This document shows positions 1 to 8,110 of a DNA stretch of 64,000 nt, one piece after another (the stretch's first letter is position 1; each line of letters starts with the position of its first letter). A program made the translations under genes and the position numbers. Origin of the DNA: Herbiconiux sp. L3-i23. Lineage in GTDB: Bacteria; Actinomycetota; Actinomycetes; Actinomycetales; Microbacteriaceae. The DNA lies in contig NZ_AP025737.1 of NCBI RefSeq assembly GCF_023734115.1, positions 558,001-622,000 on the forward strand, read 5' to 3'. A model generated the notes under the pieces. That model made no database searches. It worked only from the letters and a program-made list of their open reading frames with translations, and was not told the DNA's origin.

Positions 1-364
1 CGTACTGCGCCGCCGTGGACCCGGCGCGGCACGCGAACTCCCACTCCGCCTCGGTGGGGAGGCGGTAGCCGTCGGAGTCGACGTGCCAGGTCACCTCCTC
101 GCCGTCGAAACCGTAGGCCGGATCGAGGCCTTCCCACTCGGAGGCGGCGTTGCAGAAGCGGATCGCGCGCAGCCAGCTGGCCTGCGTCGCCGGCCGCCGC
201 GGCTCGGCGGCGGCGATTCCGAGCAGGTCGGCCATCTGCTCCTCGGTCACCGCGAAGACGCCGATCTCGAACGGTTCGAGGTCGACGCTCCATCGCGCCC
301 CGCGGCGCGCGTCGGTCAGGACGATCGTGCCGCCTCCGATCCGCGCCATCTCGATCTCGTCCAT
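1..364 (-). CDS. Formylglycine-generating-enzyme/SUMF1-like protein, N-terminal part (cut by window edge)
   Basis: The minus strand is open from an ATG at 364 to the window edge, about 121 codons. It begins MDEIEMARIGGG and reaches YRLPTEAEWEFACRAG, the signature of the FGE-sulfatase (SUMF1/EgtB-like) fold. Family members oxidise a cysteine to formylglycine in sulfatases or act as C-type-lectin-like sulfoxide-synthase domains; the catalytic C-terminal half lies outside the window, so activity cannot be judged. It is divergent from otsA. The N-terminus looks cytosolic, with no signal peptide. The family call is strong and the exact function is open. Confidence 0.8.
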   Translation of the reverse strand, partial: MDEIEMARIGGGTIVLTDARRGARWSVDLEPFEIGVFAVTEEQMADLLGIAAAEPRRPATQASWLRAIRFCNAASEWEGLDPAYGFDGEEVTWHVDSDGYRLPTEAEWEFACRAGSTAAQY

Positions 365-416
365 CCCGCAAGCCTGTCACGCGACCATTCCTCAGGGCCC
401 GTGGACGCCCCCTCGC

Positions 417-442
417 TAGACTCAGGTCCCGACCCACGAGGA
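417..442 (+). promoter_or_regulatory. Putative otsA promoter -10 box and Shine-Dalgarno
   Basis: A TAGACT -10-like hexamer (417-422) predicts a transcript starting near 429. GAGGA at 438-442 then sits 9 nt before an ATC codon at 452. This would exclude the upstream in-frame GTG at 401 from the mRNA. Inferred from motifs only. Confidence 0.4.
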
Positions 443-451
443 TCGGACAGC

Positions 452-1918
452 ATCATCGCCACCCCGCAGAACACCTTCGGTTTCGTCGTCGTCTCCAACA
501 GGCTCCCCGTAGACCGGGTCGAGCACGGCGGCGACGGGCAGTGGCAGCGTTCGCCCGGGGGTCTCGTGACGGCGCTCGAACCGGTCATGCAGGCCAACGA
601 CGGCGCATGGGTGGGGTGGCCCGGCATCGCGGATCGCGAGTTCGAGCCCTTCGAGAACGACGGGGCCTGGCTCGTCCCGGTGCCGCTGTCCGAGGACGAG
701 GTCGCCGACTACTACGAGGGCTTCTCGAACGACACCCTCTGGCCCCTCTACCACGACGTGATCGCGCAGCCTTCGTACCACCGGGAGTGGTGGGAGGCGT
801 ACGTGCGGGTGAACCAGCGTTTCGCGGACGCCGCCGCGAAGGTGGCCGACGAGAAGGCGCTCGTCTGGGTGCAGGACTACCAGCTGCAGCTCGTGCCCGC
901 GATGCTGCGCGAACAGCGGCCCGATCTCACGATCGGGTTCTTCAACCACATCCCGTTCCCCGCCTACGGCATCTACTCGCAGCTTCCGTGGCGCAAGCAG
1001 ATCGTCGCCGGCCTCCTCGGGGCCGACGTCATCGGCTTCCAGCGCGCCGCCGACGCCGGCAACTTCGCCCGCGCCGTGCGTCGCCTGTTCGGCTACTCGG
1101 CGAAGGGCACGCACCTCGAGGTGCCCGAGACGCGCCCCGACGGCAGCACGGAGATGCGGCACGTCGTCGCCCGCCACTTCCCGATCTCGATCGACGTCGC
1201 CGGGTACGAGGAGCTCGCGCGGACCGCCGAGGTTCAGGCGCGGGCGGCGGAGATCCGGCGCGAACTCGGCGACCCGGCGATCATCATGCTCGGCGTCGAC
1301 CGGCTCGACTACACCAAGGGCATCGGGCATCGCATGAAGGCCTTCGGCGAGCTGCTCGCCGACGGGCGGCTCGATGTCGAGAGCTCGATGCTCGTGCAGG
1401 TGGCGAGCCCCAGCCGGGAACGCGTCGAGACCTACAAGACCCTCCGCGACGAGATCGAGCTGACGGTCGGGCGCATCAACGGCGACTACGGGCACATCGG
1501 CCATCAAGCCATCAACTACCTGCACCAGAGCTACCCGCGCGACGAGATGGTGGCTCTGTTCCTCGCCGCCGATGTGATGCTCGTCACCGCTCTGCGCGAC
1601 GGAATGAACCTCGTCGCCAAGGAGTACGTCGCGAGCCGCATCGACGAGGGCGGGGTGCTCGTACTCAGCGAGTTCGCCGGCGCCGCCGACGAGCTGAAGA
1701 GCGCGCTCCTGATCAACCCGCACGACATCGAGGGCCTGAAGGACGCGATGATGACCGCGGTGTCGATGACGAAGAAGGAACGGCAGACGCGGATGCGGTC
1801 GCTGCGCAAGCGGGTGCGCGAGCATGACGTCGAGTTCTGGTCGGCGAGCTTCCTCGACGTGCTCCGCAAGGCGAGCCCGGCGGGCGCCCCCGACGTCGCC
1901 GATCCGGGGGACGCATGA
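452..1918 (+). CDS. otsA: Alpha,alpha-trehalose-phosphate synthase OtsA (UDP/GDP-glucose dependent)
   Basis: OtsA joins a nucleotide-activated glucose to glucose-6-phosphate, giving trehalose-6-phosphate in the cytosol. It is a GT20 glycosyltransferase with FVVVSNRLPVDR at the N-terminus, SPGGLVTALEPV, GFFNHIPFP, the donor-site GVDRLDYTKGI, DGMNLVAKEYVA and LSEFAGAADEL. From ATC at 452 it is 488 aa, normal for the family. No ATG, GTG or TTG lies in frame between the start of the conserved domain and GTG 401, which lies upstream of the predicted TSS. I therefore favour the rare ATC start, preceded by GAGGA; GTG 401 (505 aa) is the fallback. The 3' end overlaps otsB by four bases (ATGA), so the two are co-translated. 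Confidence 0.93.
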   Translation: MIATPQNTFGFVVVSNRLPVDRVEHGGDGQWQRSPGGLVTALEPVMQANDGAWVGWPGIADREFEPFENDGAWLVPVPLSEDEVADYYEGFSNDTLWPLYHDVIAQPSYHREWWEAYVRVNQRFADAAAKVADEKALVWVQDYQLQLVPAMLREQRPDLTIGFFNHIPFPAYGIYSQLPWRKQIVAGLLGADVIGFQRAADAGNFARAVRRLFGYSAKGTHLEVPETRPDGSTEMRHVVARHFPISIDVAGYEELARTAEVQARAAEIRRELGDPAIIMLGVDRLDYTKGIGHRMKAFGELLADGRLDVESSMLVQVASPSRERVETYKTLRDEIELTVGRINGDYGHIGHQAINYLHQSYPRDEMVALFLAADVMLVTALRDGMNLVAKEYVASRIDEGGVLVLSEFAGAADELKSALLINPHDIEGLKDAMMTAVSMTKKERQTRMRSLRKRVREHDVEFWSASFLDVLRKASPAGAPDVADPGDA

Positions 1919-2748
1919 ACGACTCCGTCGGCGTCCACTCGGGCGGGACCGGGTCCGCGGTGCCGCGCGACCTCCGCGATGCGCTGCGTCGGCTCGCCGC
2001 CACCCCGCGCCTGCTCGTCGCCCTCGACTTCGACGGCACCCTCGCTCCGACGGTCGACGACCCGGCGAAGGCTCGCGCGCTGCCCGAGGCGCGGGCGGCC
2101 GTCGACCGGATCCTCACCCTTCCCGGAACCCGTGTGGCGTTCGTATCGGGTCGCGCGCTCGACTCGTTGGAGGAGGTCTCCGGGGCGGGGGACGACACGA
2201 TCCTCGTCGGCTCGCACGGCATCGAGGTGCGTCTCGACTCGCCCGACGAAGTGTTCACCCTCGGCGAGGAGGAGCAGGCCCGGCTCGGTCTCCTCGGCGA
2301 CGTGCTCGACCAGGTCGCCGACAACGTCGACGACGTGTGGATCGAGACGAAGCCGGCGGGATTCGCGCTGCACACCCGCCTCGCCACCGAGCGCAACAGC
2401 CGGATCGCGCATCTCGTCGCCCTCTCCGAGGCTCACGCCGAGGTCGACGATCTGACGGTGCGGCGCGGCAAGGACGTCCTCGAGTTCTCCGTCCGATCGA
2501 CGACGAAGGGCGAGGCGGTGGAGCACCTGCGCCGCTACACCGGTGCGAGCGCCGTCTTCTACGCGGGCGACGACGTCACCGACGAGGACGCGTTCGAGGC
2601 GCTCGGCGACGGCGACCTGGCACTCAAGATCGGCAGCGGCACGACGGTCGCCGACCACCGCGTCGACGGACCCGAGGACGTCGCCCACGTCCTCAGCCTC
2701 CTCGCCGACCTGCGGGCGAGCGCGACGGACACCGACCGCTCGAACTGA
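1915..2748 (+). CDS. otsB: Trehalose-phosphatase OtsB
   Basis: OtsB dephosphorylates trehalose-6-phosphate to trehalose, completing the OtsAB osmoprotectant pathway. It is a HAD-superfamily protein of 277 aa: motif I is VALDFDGTLAP (Asp nucleophile and acid/base), VAFVSGRALDSL follows, and the C-terminal motif is AGDDVTDEDAFEAL. Start ATG 1915 overlaps the otsA stop (ATGA), indicating translational coupling. Length and motifs are complete. Confidence 0.94.
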   Translation: MNDSVGVHSGGTGSAVPRDLRDALRRLAATPRLLVALDFDGTLAPTVDDPAKARALPEARAAVDRILTLPGTRVAFVSGRALDSLEEVSGAGDDTILVGSHGIEVRLDSPDEVFTLGEEEQARLGLLGDVLDQVADNVDDVWIETKPAGFALHTRLATERNSRIAHLVALSEAHAEVDDLTVRRGKDVLEFSVRSTTKGEAVEHLRRYTGASAVFYAGDDVTDEDAFEALGDGDLALKIGSGTTVADHRVDGPEDVAHVLSLLADLRASATDTDRSN

Positions 2749-2951
2749 CCGCTCGAGAGCCGGTGGTTCCGCCCGCCTCGAGGAATTCCGGCACATACGC
2801 ACATCCCGATTGGGAAAACCTTCGGGAATTCCTTCGAGTAGCTGAAACTCCGGCGTAACAGTGGCGCCCCCGCGGCGAAACACGCGTGCAGTTCACTGTG
2901 ATCTCCCCCTTTCTCCTGCACCACCGACCCTCCTGGAGGTGGCTCTTCGCC

Positions 2952-3002
2952 ATGCCTGCACGCCCGCACGACATCGCTCAGAGAACGGCCCTCGACGCAT
3001 GA
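2952..3002 (+). CDS. Putative 16-aa leader peptide before the cohesin-like gene
   Basis: A near-perfect Shine-Dalgarno, GGAGGTGG at 2935-2942, stands 9 nt before ATG 2952. That ATG opens a 16-codon frame, MPARPHDIAQRTALDA, whose TGA (3000-3002) overlaps the ATG of the next gene at 2999 (ATGA). The larger gene has no good Shine-Dalgarno of its own. The arrangement suggests translational coupling through a leader peptide. There is no run of regulatory codons typical of an attenuator. Alternatively the true start of the large protein is elsewhere and the small frame is chance. Confidence 0.45.
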   Translation: MPARPHDIAQRTALDA

Positions 3003-4456
3003 CGCGAGGTCTCACATCACGGCGGAAGTGGGTGATCGGCGTCGCCGCCGGCTGCGCCCTCGTCGCCGCCCCCGCCTCGGTGCTCACCGTGAGCGCCGCG
3101 TCACTCAATGAAGGCACGGGTGTCGTCGCGACTCCGAGCGCCACGAAGCTCGGGATCGGCGAGAACGTCGGTGTCACGCTGCGCGCCGACGCCAGCGACG
3201 ACCTCTACGCCGCGTCGGTCGAGATCGGCTTCGACCCCACCAAGGTCGCGTTCGACCCGAACTCGGTGGCGAGCGAATTCGACGGGCTCTACAGCGCCAC
3301 CGTCGACGAGACCGGCGGCGCCGCAGTCGTCACCTTCTCGGTGACGCGGCTCGGCACCTCCGACGGGCAGGCCGGTCAGGTCGACCTCGGCAGCGTCGGG
3401 TTCACCTCGCTCGCGGCCGGAGACGCCGCGCTCACCGTCCGGTCCGTCACGCTGGTCGACAGTGCGTCGGCCGTGCAGTCGAAGCAGCCGGGCACCGCGC
3501 TCGGAGTGCAGGTGACGGCGCCAGTCCAGCCGCCGGTCGCCGAGCCGGGCACGGTCGTGAAGCTCGCGACCAGCCACAAGCTCGACGTGACCCCCGCTGG
3601 GACCGTGTCGATGGCCGTGTACGTGCGCAACAACGACACCCACGCCGTCGACATCCGCGTCACCACGCCGTACGGCGAGCAGAAGTGGACAAAGATCGAG
3701 CCGGGCAAGGCCGTCTACAAATGGATGGACACCGGGCTCGCCTCGGTGCCGGCGGGCAAGTTCACCGTCGCGGGGTACTACTGGACCGGCGTCGGCAACT
3801 ACCAGCTCTACACCGTCCCGTTCGAGGGCAGGCAGGCTCCCGTCGCCGTCCGCGCGGACGCCGTGACGGCACCCGAGGTCGTGACGCCCGAGCAGGTCGT
3901 CGGCAACGGGACTCAGGCCGCCCCGGCCCGTCCGGCGCCGGACGCCCCCGCACCGATCGTCGCCGACACGGTGACGACACCGGAGGTGGGTCTCTCGGGC
4001 AACAGCTTCGTGCGCGGAGGCACGGCGCAGATGAGCGTCGCGGGACTCCCTGCGGGGGAGACGTTCCAGGTCGCTCTCGTCGAGGGGGCGACACCCCTCG
4101 GTGCGATCTCGACGAACTCGGCGGGTCTGGGCACGACCGACCTCGTCATCCCGGTCGACGCGCCGACCGGTGAGCAGGAGATCGTCGTCTCCGGAGCGTC
4201 CGGTGCGGTCGCGACCGTCCCGGTGCTGATCGAGGAGACCGATCCGGTCGAGCCGACAGCGGCAGCGGCCACGACATCGGAGGCCGACGGCGAGCAGCTC
4301 GACACCAAGGCACTCGTGGAGGACGCCGCCGAGCCCGCCGCGCAACAGCAGTCGCTCGTCTGGCTGTGGAGCGGCGTGATCGGCGTCGCGCTCCTCGCCG
4401 GTGCCGCCCTGCTGATCGCCCGTCGCGTGGCCACCGCACGAGGAGGCAAGCGATGA
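2999..4456 (+). CDS. Membrane-anchored cell-surface protein with cohesin-like domain
   Basis: Secreted protein of 485 aa. Residues 1-34 form a signal peptide (MTRGLTSRRKW, then a hydrophobic core). Residues ~42-172 resemble a type I cohesin/CBM2-like beta-sandwich: YAASVEIGFDPTKVAF, a VTFSVTRLG strand, then GSVGFTSLAAGDAALTVRSV. Residues ~184-278 are a second beta module (YVRNNDTHAVDIRVTTPYGE) of a kind seen in actinobacterial exoproteins, followed by a Pro/Ala linker. A third Ig-like module spans ~328-412. Residues ~452-475 are a transmembrane helix with a basic tail (RRVATARGGKR). No LPXTG motif is present. The start overlaps the leader peptide, and the stop overlaps the dockerin-amidase start (ATGA, with AGGAGG before it). 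The partner gene suggests it is a cell-surface receptor for a dockerin-tagged enzyme; that role is inference. Confidence 0.75.
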   Translation: MTRGLTSRRKWVIGVAAGCALVAAPASVLTVSAASLNEGTGVVATPSATKLGIGENVGVTLRADASDDLYAASVEIGFDPTKVAFDPNSVASEFDGLYSATVDETGGAAVVTFSVTRLGTSDGQAGQVDLGSVGFTSLAAGDAALTVRSVTLVDSASAVQSKQPGTALGVQVTAPVQPPVAEPGTVVKLATSHKLDVTPAGTVSMAVYVRNNDTHAVDIRVTTPYGEQKWTKIEPGKAVYKWMDTGLASVPAGKFTVAGYYWTGVGNYQLYTVPFEGRQAPVAVRADAVTAPEVVTPEQVVGNGTQAAPARPAPDAPAPIVADTVTTPEVGLSGNSFVRGGTAQMSVAGLPAGETFQVALVEGATPLGAISTNSAGLGTTDLVIPVDAPTGEQEIVVSGASGAVATVPVLIEETDPVEPTAAAATTSEADGEQLDTKALVEDAAEPAAQQQSLVWLWSGVIGVALLAGAALLIARRVATARGGKR

Positions 4457-6354
4457 ACGCTCGGCCCTCCACCATCAGTCGTGACAACGGCGCCGCGGGC
4501 GCCAGAAGAGGAAGTGATCGGTCGATGAGACGAACGGTCTCCGGCATCACGGCCGGCATCATCGTCGCGGGAGGGTTGGTCGCCGTCGCGCCTCCTGCCT
4601 ACGCTGCCGACGAGTCGGTCTCGTATCCCGCACCCGACTATCTGAAGGGTGAACTGACGGGCGACCTCAAGATCGACACCGACGACCTGTCGCTGCTCCT
4701 CGTCAACATCGGAGCGACGAGCGCCGACCCGGTGTGGCCGCAGGTGGCCGCCGCCGACCTCGACGGCGACGGCACGATCAGCATCGTCGACGTGTCACTG
4801 CTGTCGAAGCAGTACCTGTACGACGACGGCGACTTCGAGCTGCTCGAGACGAGCATCGTCGACATCCAGAAGGCCATGACGGCGGGGTCGTTGACCTCTG
4901 CGGAGCTGACGGCGCAGTATCTGCAGCGCATCGGCGCCTACGACAGGACTGCGGGAATCGACACGCGCACCACCGCGGCGGCGGCGCAGATGTTCGAGTC
5001 GATCATCGCCTCGAACCCCGACGCCATGGCCCAGGCCGCGGCCCTCGACGCCGAACGGGCGACGACCGGGCCGCGCTCGATCCTGCACGGTGTCCCCTTC
5101 ATCGTGAAGGACAACATCAACACGGTCGGCATGGCGACGACCGCGGGATGCGCGTGCCTGTCGGACAACGTGACCGACACCGACGCCGAGACGGTCGAGC
5201 GCCTGCGCGCGGCCGGCGCGGTGCTGATCGCCAAGGCGAACCTGTCCGAGTTCGCTCAATCGACCGTCTCGTCGATCAGCAAGTTCGGGACGACGATGAA
5301 CGCGTACCGCCTCGACAAGAACTCCGGCGGCTCGAGCGGCGGAAGCGGCGCCTCGGTGTCGGCGAACTTCGCCCCCTTCTCGCTCGGCACCGACACGGGC
5401 GGCTCGGTGCGAGTTCCCGCGTCGTTCAACTCGGTGGTCGGCATCCGTCCGACGATCGGTCTCGTCAGCCGTGAGGGCGTCATCCCGCTCGATCTTTACC
5501 GCGACACGGTCGGACCGCTCGCGCGAACGGTCTCGGACGCCGCGTTGGCGCTCGACGCGCTCGCCGGCAGCGACCCGCTCGACGCGGTGACGGCCGGCGC
5601 CGACGCGGCGAAGCCCGTCTCCTACGTGCAGGGGCTCGACGCCGCCGCACTCAAGGGCAAGCGCATCGGCTACATCACGGGCTTGGTCTCGGGAACGGCC
5701 GACGCGGTGGGCTTCCGCCTCGTCGACGACGCCAAGGCAGACCTCCGTGCCGCGGGCGCCACCGTCGTCGATGTGGGAGCGTTCGGCAACGTCGCGGGCT
5801 ACGCGCTCGGCAGCCTGCCGAGCAGCCGCAGCTTCACGCACGACATGGACGAGTACCTCGACACCTACTACGAGGACGGATACACCTTCCTCGACCTCGC
5901 CGAGAAGGTGGCCGAGTCGGAGCGGGTCTCGCCGAACGACGACATGTCGAGCTGGCCGTCGAGCACCATCCGCGGGTGGGCGACCACCACCGAGGCCGAG
6001 CGGGATGCGGCGTATCCGACGTTCCTGCGCGCGCAGCAGGCGATGCGCGCCCGCGTCGACCAGCTGATGGCGCAGTACCAGCTCGACGCGCTCATCTATC
6101 CGAGCACCGGTGGTGTGGTCGAGAGCCCGGGCAGCAACAACCGGATCAGCGCCTACAGCGGCTACCCGGCCATCTCGGTGCCGATGGGCTTCGCGGACTC
6201 CGCGTTGGACGCGACGTCGCACGACGGCACCCCGATGGGGCTCGAGTTCCTGGCGGAGCCCTACTCGGAGGCGAAGCTGATCTCGTACGCGTACGCCTAC
6301 GAACAGCAGTCGCAGAACCGCCGCCCCACCGCGGTGTTCCCGGCTCTCGACTGA
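4453..6354 (+). CDS. Secreted amidase-signature hydrolase with type I dockerin module
   Basis: Protein of 633 aa with a signal peptide ending near AYA-ADE (51-53); an internal start at 4525 (MRRTVSG) would give a more ordinary signal. Residues ~66-122 are a dockerin: two EF-hand-like repeats, GELTGDLKIDTDDLSLLL and ADLDGDGTISIVDVSLL, spaced as in cellulosomal dockerins. Residues ~131-630 are an amidase-signature domain with the Ser-cisSer-Lys triad: Lys219 (VPFIVKDNIN), Ser294 or 295 (SGGSSGGS) and nucleophile Ser318 (GTDTGGSVRVP). These enzymes hydrolyse carboxylic amides; the substrate here is unknown. It is translationally coupled to the cohesin-like gene, so the pair may form an extracellular complex. 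A strong hairpin follows the stop. Confidence 0.85.
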   Translation: MNARPSTISRDNGAAGARRGSDRSMRRTVSGITAGIIVAGGLVAVAPPAYAADESVSYPAPDYLKGELTGDLKIDTDDLSLLLVNIGATSADPVWPQVAAADLDGDGTISIVDVSLLSKQYLYDDGDFELLETSIVDIQKAMTAGSLTSAELTAQYLQRIGAYDRTAGIDTRTTAAAAQMFESIIASNPDAMAQAAALDAERATTGPRSILHGVPFIVKDNINTVGMATTAGCACLSDNVTDTDAETVERLRAAGAVLIAKANLSEFAQSTVSSISKFGTTMNAYRLDKNSGGSSGGSGASVSANFAPFSLGTDTGGSVRVPASFNSVVGIRPTIGLVSREGVIPLDLYRDTVGPLARTVSDAALALDALAGSDPLDAVTAGADAAKPVSYVQGLDAAALKGKRIGYITGLVSGTADAVGFRLVDDAKADLRAAGATVVDVGAFGNVAGYALGSLPSSRSFTHDMDEYLDTYYEDGYTFLDLAEKVAESERVSPNDDMSSWPSSTIRGWATTTEAERDAAYPTFLRAQQAMRARVDQLMAQYQLDALIYPSTGGVVESPGSNNRISAYSGYPAISVPMGFADSALDATSHDGTPMGLEFLAEPYSEAKLISYAYAYEQQSQNRRPTAVFPALD

Positions 6355-6370
6355 TCCGATCGCGGAACGT

Positions 6371-6406
6371 GGAGGTGCCGTCGCGGGGAACCGCGGCGGC
6401 ACCTCC
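6371..6406 (+). terminator. Hairpin terminator after the amidase gene
   Basis: GGAGGTGCCG (6371) pairs with CGGCACCTCC (ending 6406), extended inward by CGCGG/CCGCG around a GGAA loop: a 16-bp near-perfect stem 17 nt after the stop. There is no T-run, as is common for actinobacterial terminators. Confidence 0.65.
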
Positions 6407-6420
6407 GCTTCGCCGAGCGG

Positions 6421-6445
6421 CATCCTGAGTGCCCCACTCAGGATG
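6421..6445. repeat. Perfect 10-bp inverted repeat
   Basis: CATCCTGAGT and ACTCAGGATG are separated by GCCCC. It lies 41 nt before the start of the small membrane protein gene. It could be an operator or a second small hairpin of the terminator region. Confidence 0.5.
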
Positions 6446-6485
6446 CGCGGAGTAGCGTCGCGCCTGTCGAGGAAGGGTGCGGATC

Positions 6486-6830
6486 ATGTCGAGCGATCTC
6501 ATGGGCGCAGAGAGCAACGTCCAGCGCATCATGTCGACGGGAACCGTCTGGTTCGCGGCGGCGATCGGGAGCGTCGCCGTCTTCTGCGGTCTGCTGCTGT
6601 CGTCCGGGTGGCGTCCCGCGGTCCTGTCGGCCGGGCTGCGGGTGCTGTGGTGGATCGGAGCCGGGGCGGTCTCGGCGAGCGTGGCGCTGATCGGCTGGTC
6701 GGGGTGCCCCATCCTCGAAACGAGCGTGCCGGTCGCGAACCGCAACAAGACCGTCACGATGCAGGTCGGAACCGCGACGTTCATCGCGGGCAGCGCGCTC
6801 GCGGTCCTCGCCGTCCTCCTCGGCCCCTGA
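6486..6830 (+). CDS. Small integral membrane protein, unknown function
   Basis: A 114-aa protein with three predicted transmembrane segments: GTVWFAAAIGSVAVFCGLLL, a middle segment VLWWIGAGAVSASVALIGW and a C-terminal VGTATFIAGSALAVLAVLLG. The ATG at 6486 follows GGAAGGG by 8-9 nt, better than the in-frame GTG at 6477. I do not recognise the family. It stands alone between the amidase terminator and the first copy of the ~90-bp repeat. Confidence 0.7.
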   Translation: MSSDLMGAESNVQRIMSTGTVWFAAAIGSVAVFCGLLLSSGWRPAVLSAGLRVLWWIGAGAVSASVALIGWSGCPILETSVPVANRNKTVTMQVGTATFIAGSALAVLAVLLGP

Positions 6831-6861
6831 CCTGCCCGCCGGGCTCGTGTGCCGGTCGCCG

Positions 6862-6950
6862 CTGACCAAATCAAGGAATTCTCGGTCTCAGCGGGCTCGG
6901 ATCCGCATGAACGTGTGACTCGACCTTGCTTTCTCCTTGATTCGGTGAGT
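6862..6950. repeat. ~90-bp repeat with terminal inverted repeats, copy 1
   Basis: It starts CTGACCAAATCAAGGAA and ends with its imperfect complement TTCTCCTTGATTCGGTGAG. The core, GGGCTCGGATCCGCATGAAC, continues through CGTGTGACTCGACC and is almost identical to the copy at 8979-9070, in the same orientation. The two copies flank the ABC exporter operon. It resembles a MITE-like or structured intergenic element. The rest of the 6831-7120 gap shows no gene. Confidence 0.7.
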
Positions 6951-7120
6951 TGACGGCGGGGGAAGGGCTGGCGGATGCGATGTGCCGCAGCGCGCGCGAC
7001 GCGCCGGTCCGCTCTTGTCAGCGCGGGATGCCTCCAGTACGGTCGAAGGACTCGATGTGAACACCGTCCACTTCATCGTTTCGCATCGACGACCTCTTCG
7101 CCTTTCAGCTCGGGAGACGC

Positions 7121-8110
7121 ATGCCCACCGACCTCGCCATCGAGACCCACGACCTCGTCAAGACCTACGGCAAGACCCGGGCGGTCGACGGCGTCGACCT
7201 CGCGATCCCGCGCGGCGGCGTGCACGGCTTCCTCGGGCCCAACGGTGCGGGCAAGACGACCACGATCCGGATGCTCGCGACCCTCATCGCGCCCGACGAG
7301 GGAGCCGCCCGCGTGCTCGGCCACGACGTCGTGACCGAGGCCCGCGAGGTGCGCCGCAAGGTGAGCCTCACCGGACAGTTCGCCTCCGTCGACGAAGACC
7401 TGACGGGGCGCGAGAACCTCCGGCTGCTCGCGCGGCTCTTCGGCTACAGCGGCGTCACGGCGAAGAGGCGGGCCGACGATCTGCTCGATGCCTTCGGTCT
7501 CGCTGACGCCGCCGACCGTCCGGTCAAGAAGTACTCCGGCGGGATGCGCAGGCGCATTGACATCGCCGCGAGCATCGTCGTCACCCCCGAGCTGCTGTTC
7601 CTAGACGAGCCGACGACCGGGCTGGACCCGCGCAGTCGCAACGAGGTGTGGGAGATCGTCCGTGCCATGGTGAGCGGGGGCACCACGGTGCTGCTCACCA
7701 CGCAGTACCTCGACGAGGCCGACCAGCTCGCCGACCGCATCTCGGTCATCGATCGAGGCAAAGTGATCGCCGAGGGCTCGTCGACGCAGCTGAAGGCCTC
7801 AGTCGGGTCGGGGTCGCTGCACGTCGTCGTGATGAGCCCCGCCGATCGACCGGAGGCGCGTCGAGTGCTCGAGGAGCAACTCGGGGTCGAGGTGCGGGAG
7901 GACGCCGACCCCGCGGCTCTGACCGCCGCGGTGGAGGGATCGGCGCTGGTGACCCGCTCGCTGGCCGCACTCGAGGGCGCCGGGATCCGGCTGGCCCAGT
8001 TCTCGCTCGGGCAGCCGACGCTCGACGAGGTCTTCCTCGCCCTCACGGGGCACGGCGCCGACGAGCACCCGACCGACGCGACAACGGATGAGAAGGAGGC
8101 GGCGGCATGA
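7121..8110 (+). CDS. DrrA-type ABC transporter ATP-binding protein
   Basis: Cytosolic ATPase subunit (329 aa) of a two-component exporter. It carries Walker [11 protein letters not shown] (39-48), the ABC signature [10 protein letters not shown], Walker [14 protein letters not shown], and a C-terminal extension typical of daunorubicin-resistance (DrrA) family ATPases. Start ATG 7121 follows GGGAGA. The stop overlaps the permease start (ATGA). The family includes antibiotic and lipid exporters; the substrate cannot be read from sequence. Confidence 0.92.
   Translation: MPTDLAIETHDLVKTYGKTRAVDGVDLAIPRGGVHGFLGPNGAGKTTTIRMLATLIAPDEGAARVLGHDVVTEAREVRRKVSLTGQFASVDEDLTGRENLRLLARLFGYSGVTAKRRADDLLDAFGLADAADRPVKKYSGGMRRRIDIAASIVVTPELLFLDEPTTGLDPRSRNEVWEIVRAMVSGGTTVLLTTQYLDEADQLADRISVIDRGKVIAEGSSTQLKASVGSGSLHVVVMSPADRPEARRVLEEQLGVEVREDADPAALTAAVEGSALVTRSLAALEGAGIRLAQFSLGQPTLDEVFLALTGHGADEHPTDATTDEKEAAA

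Noticed and set aside
83-451. Long N-terminal extension of otsA from ATG 83
   Set aside because: The region is the antisense of the FGE-like gene and lies upstream of the predicted promoter; the extension has no family support.
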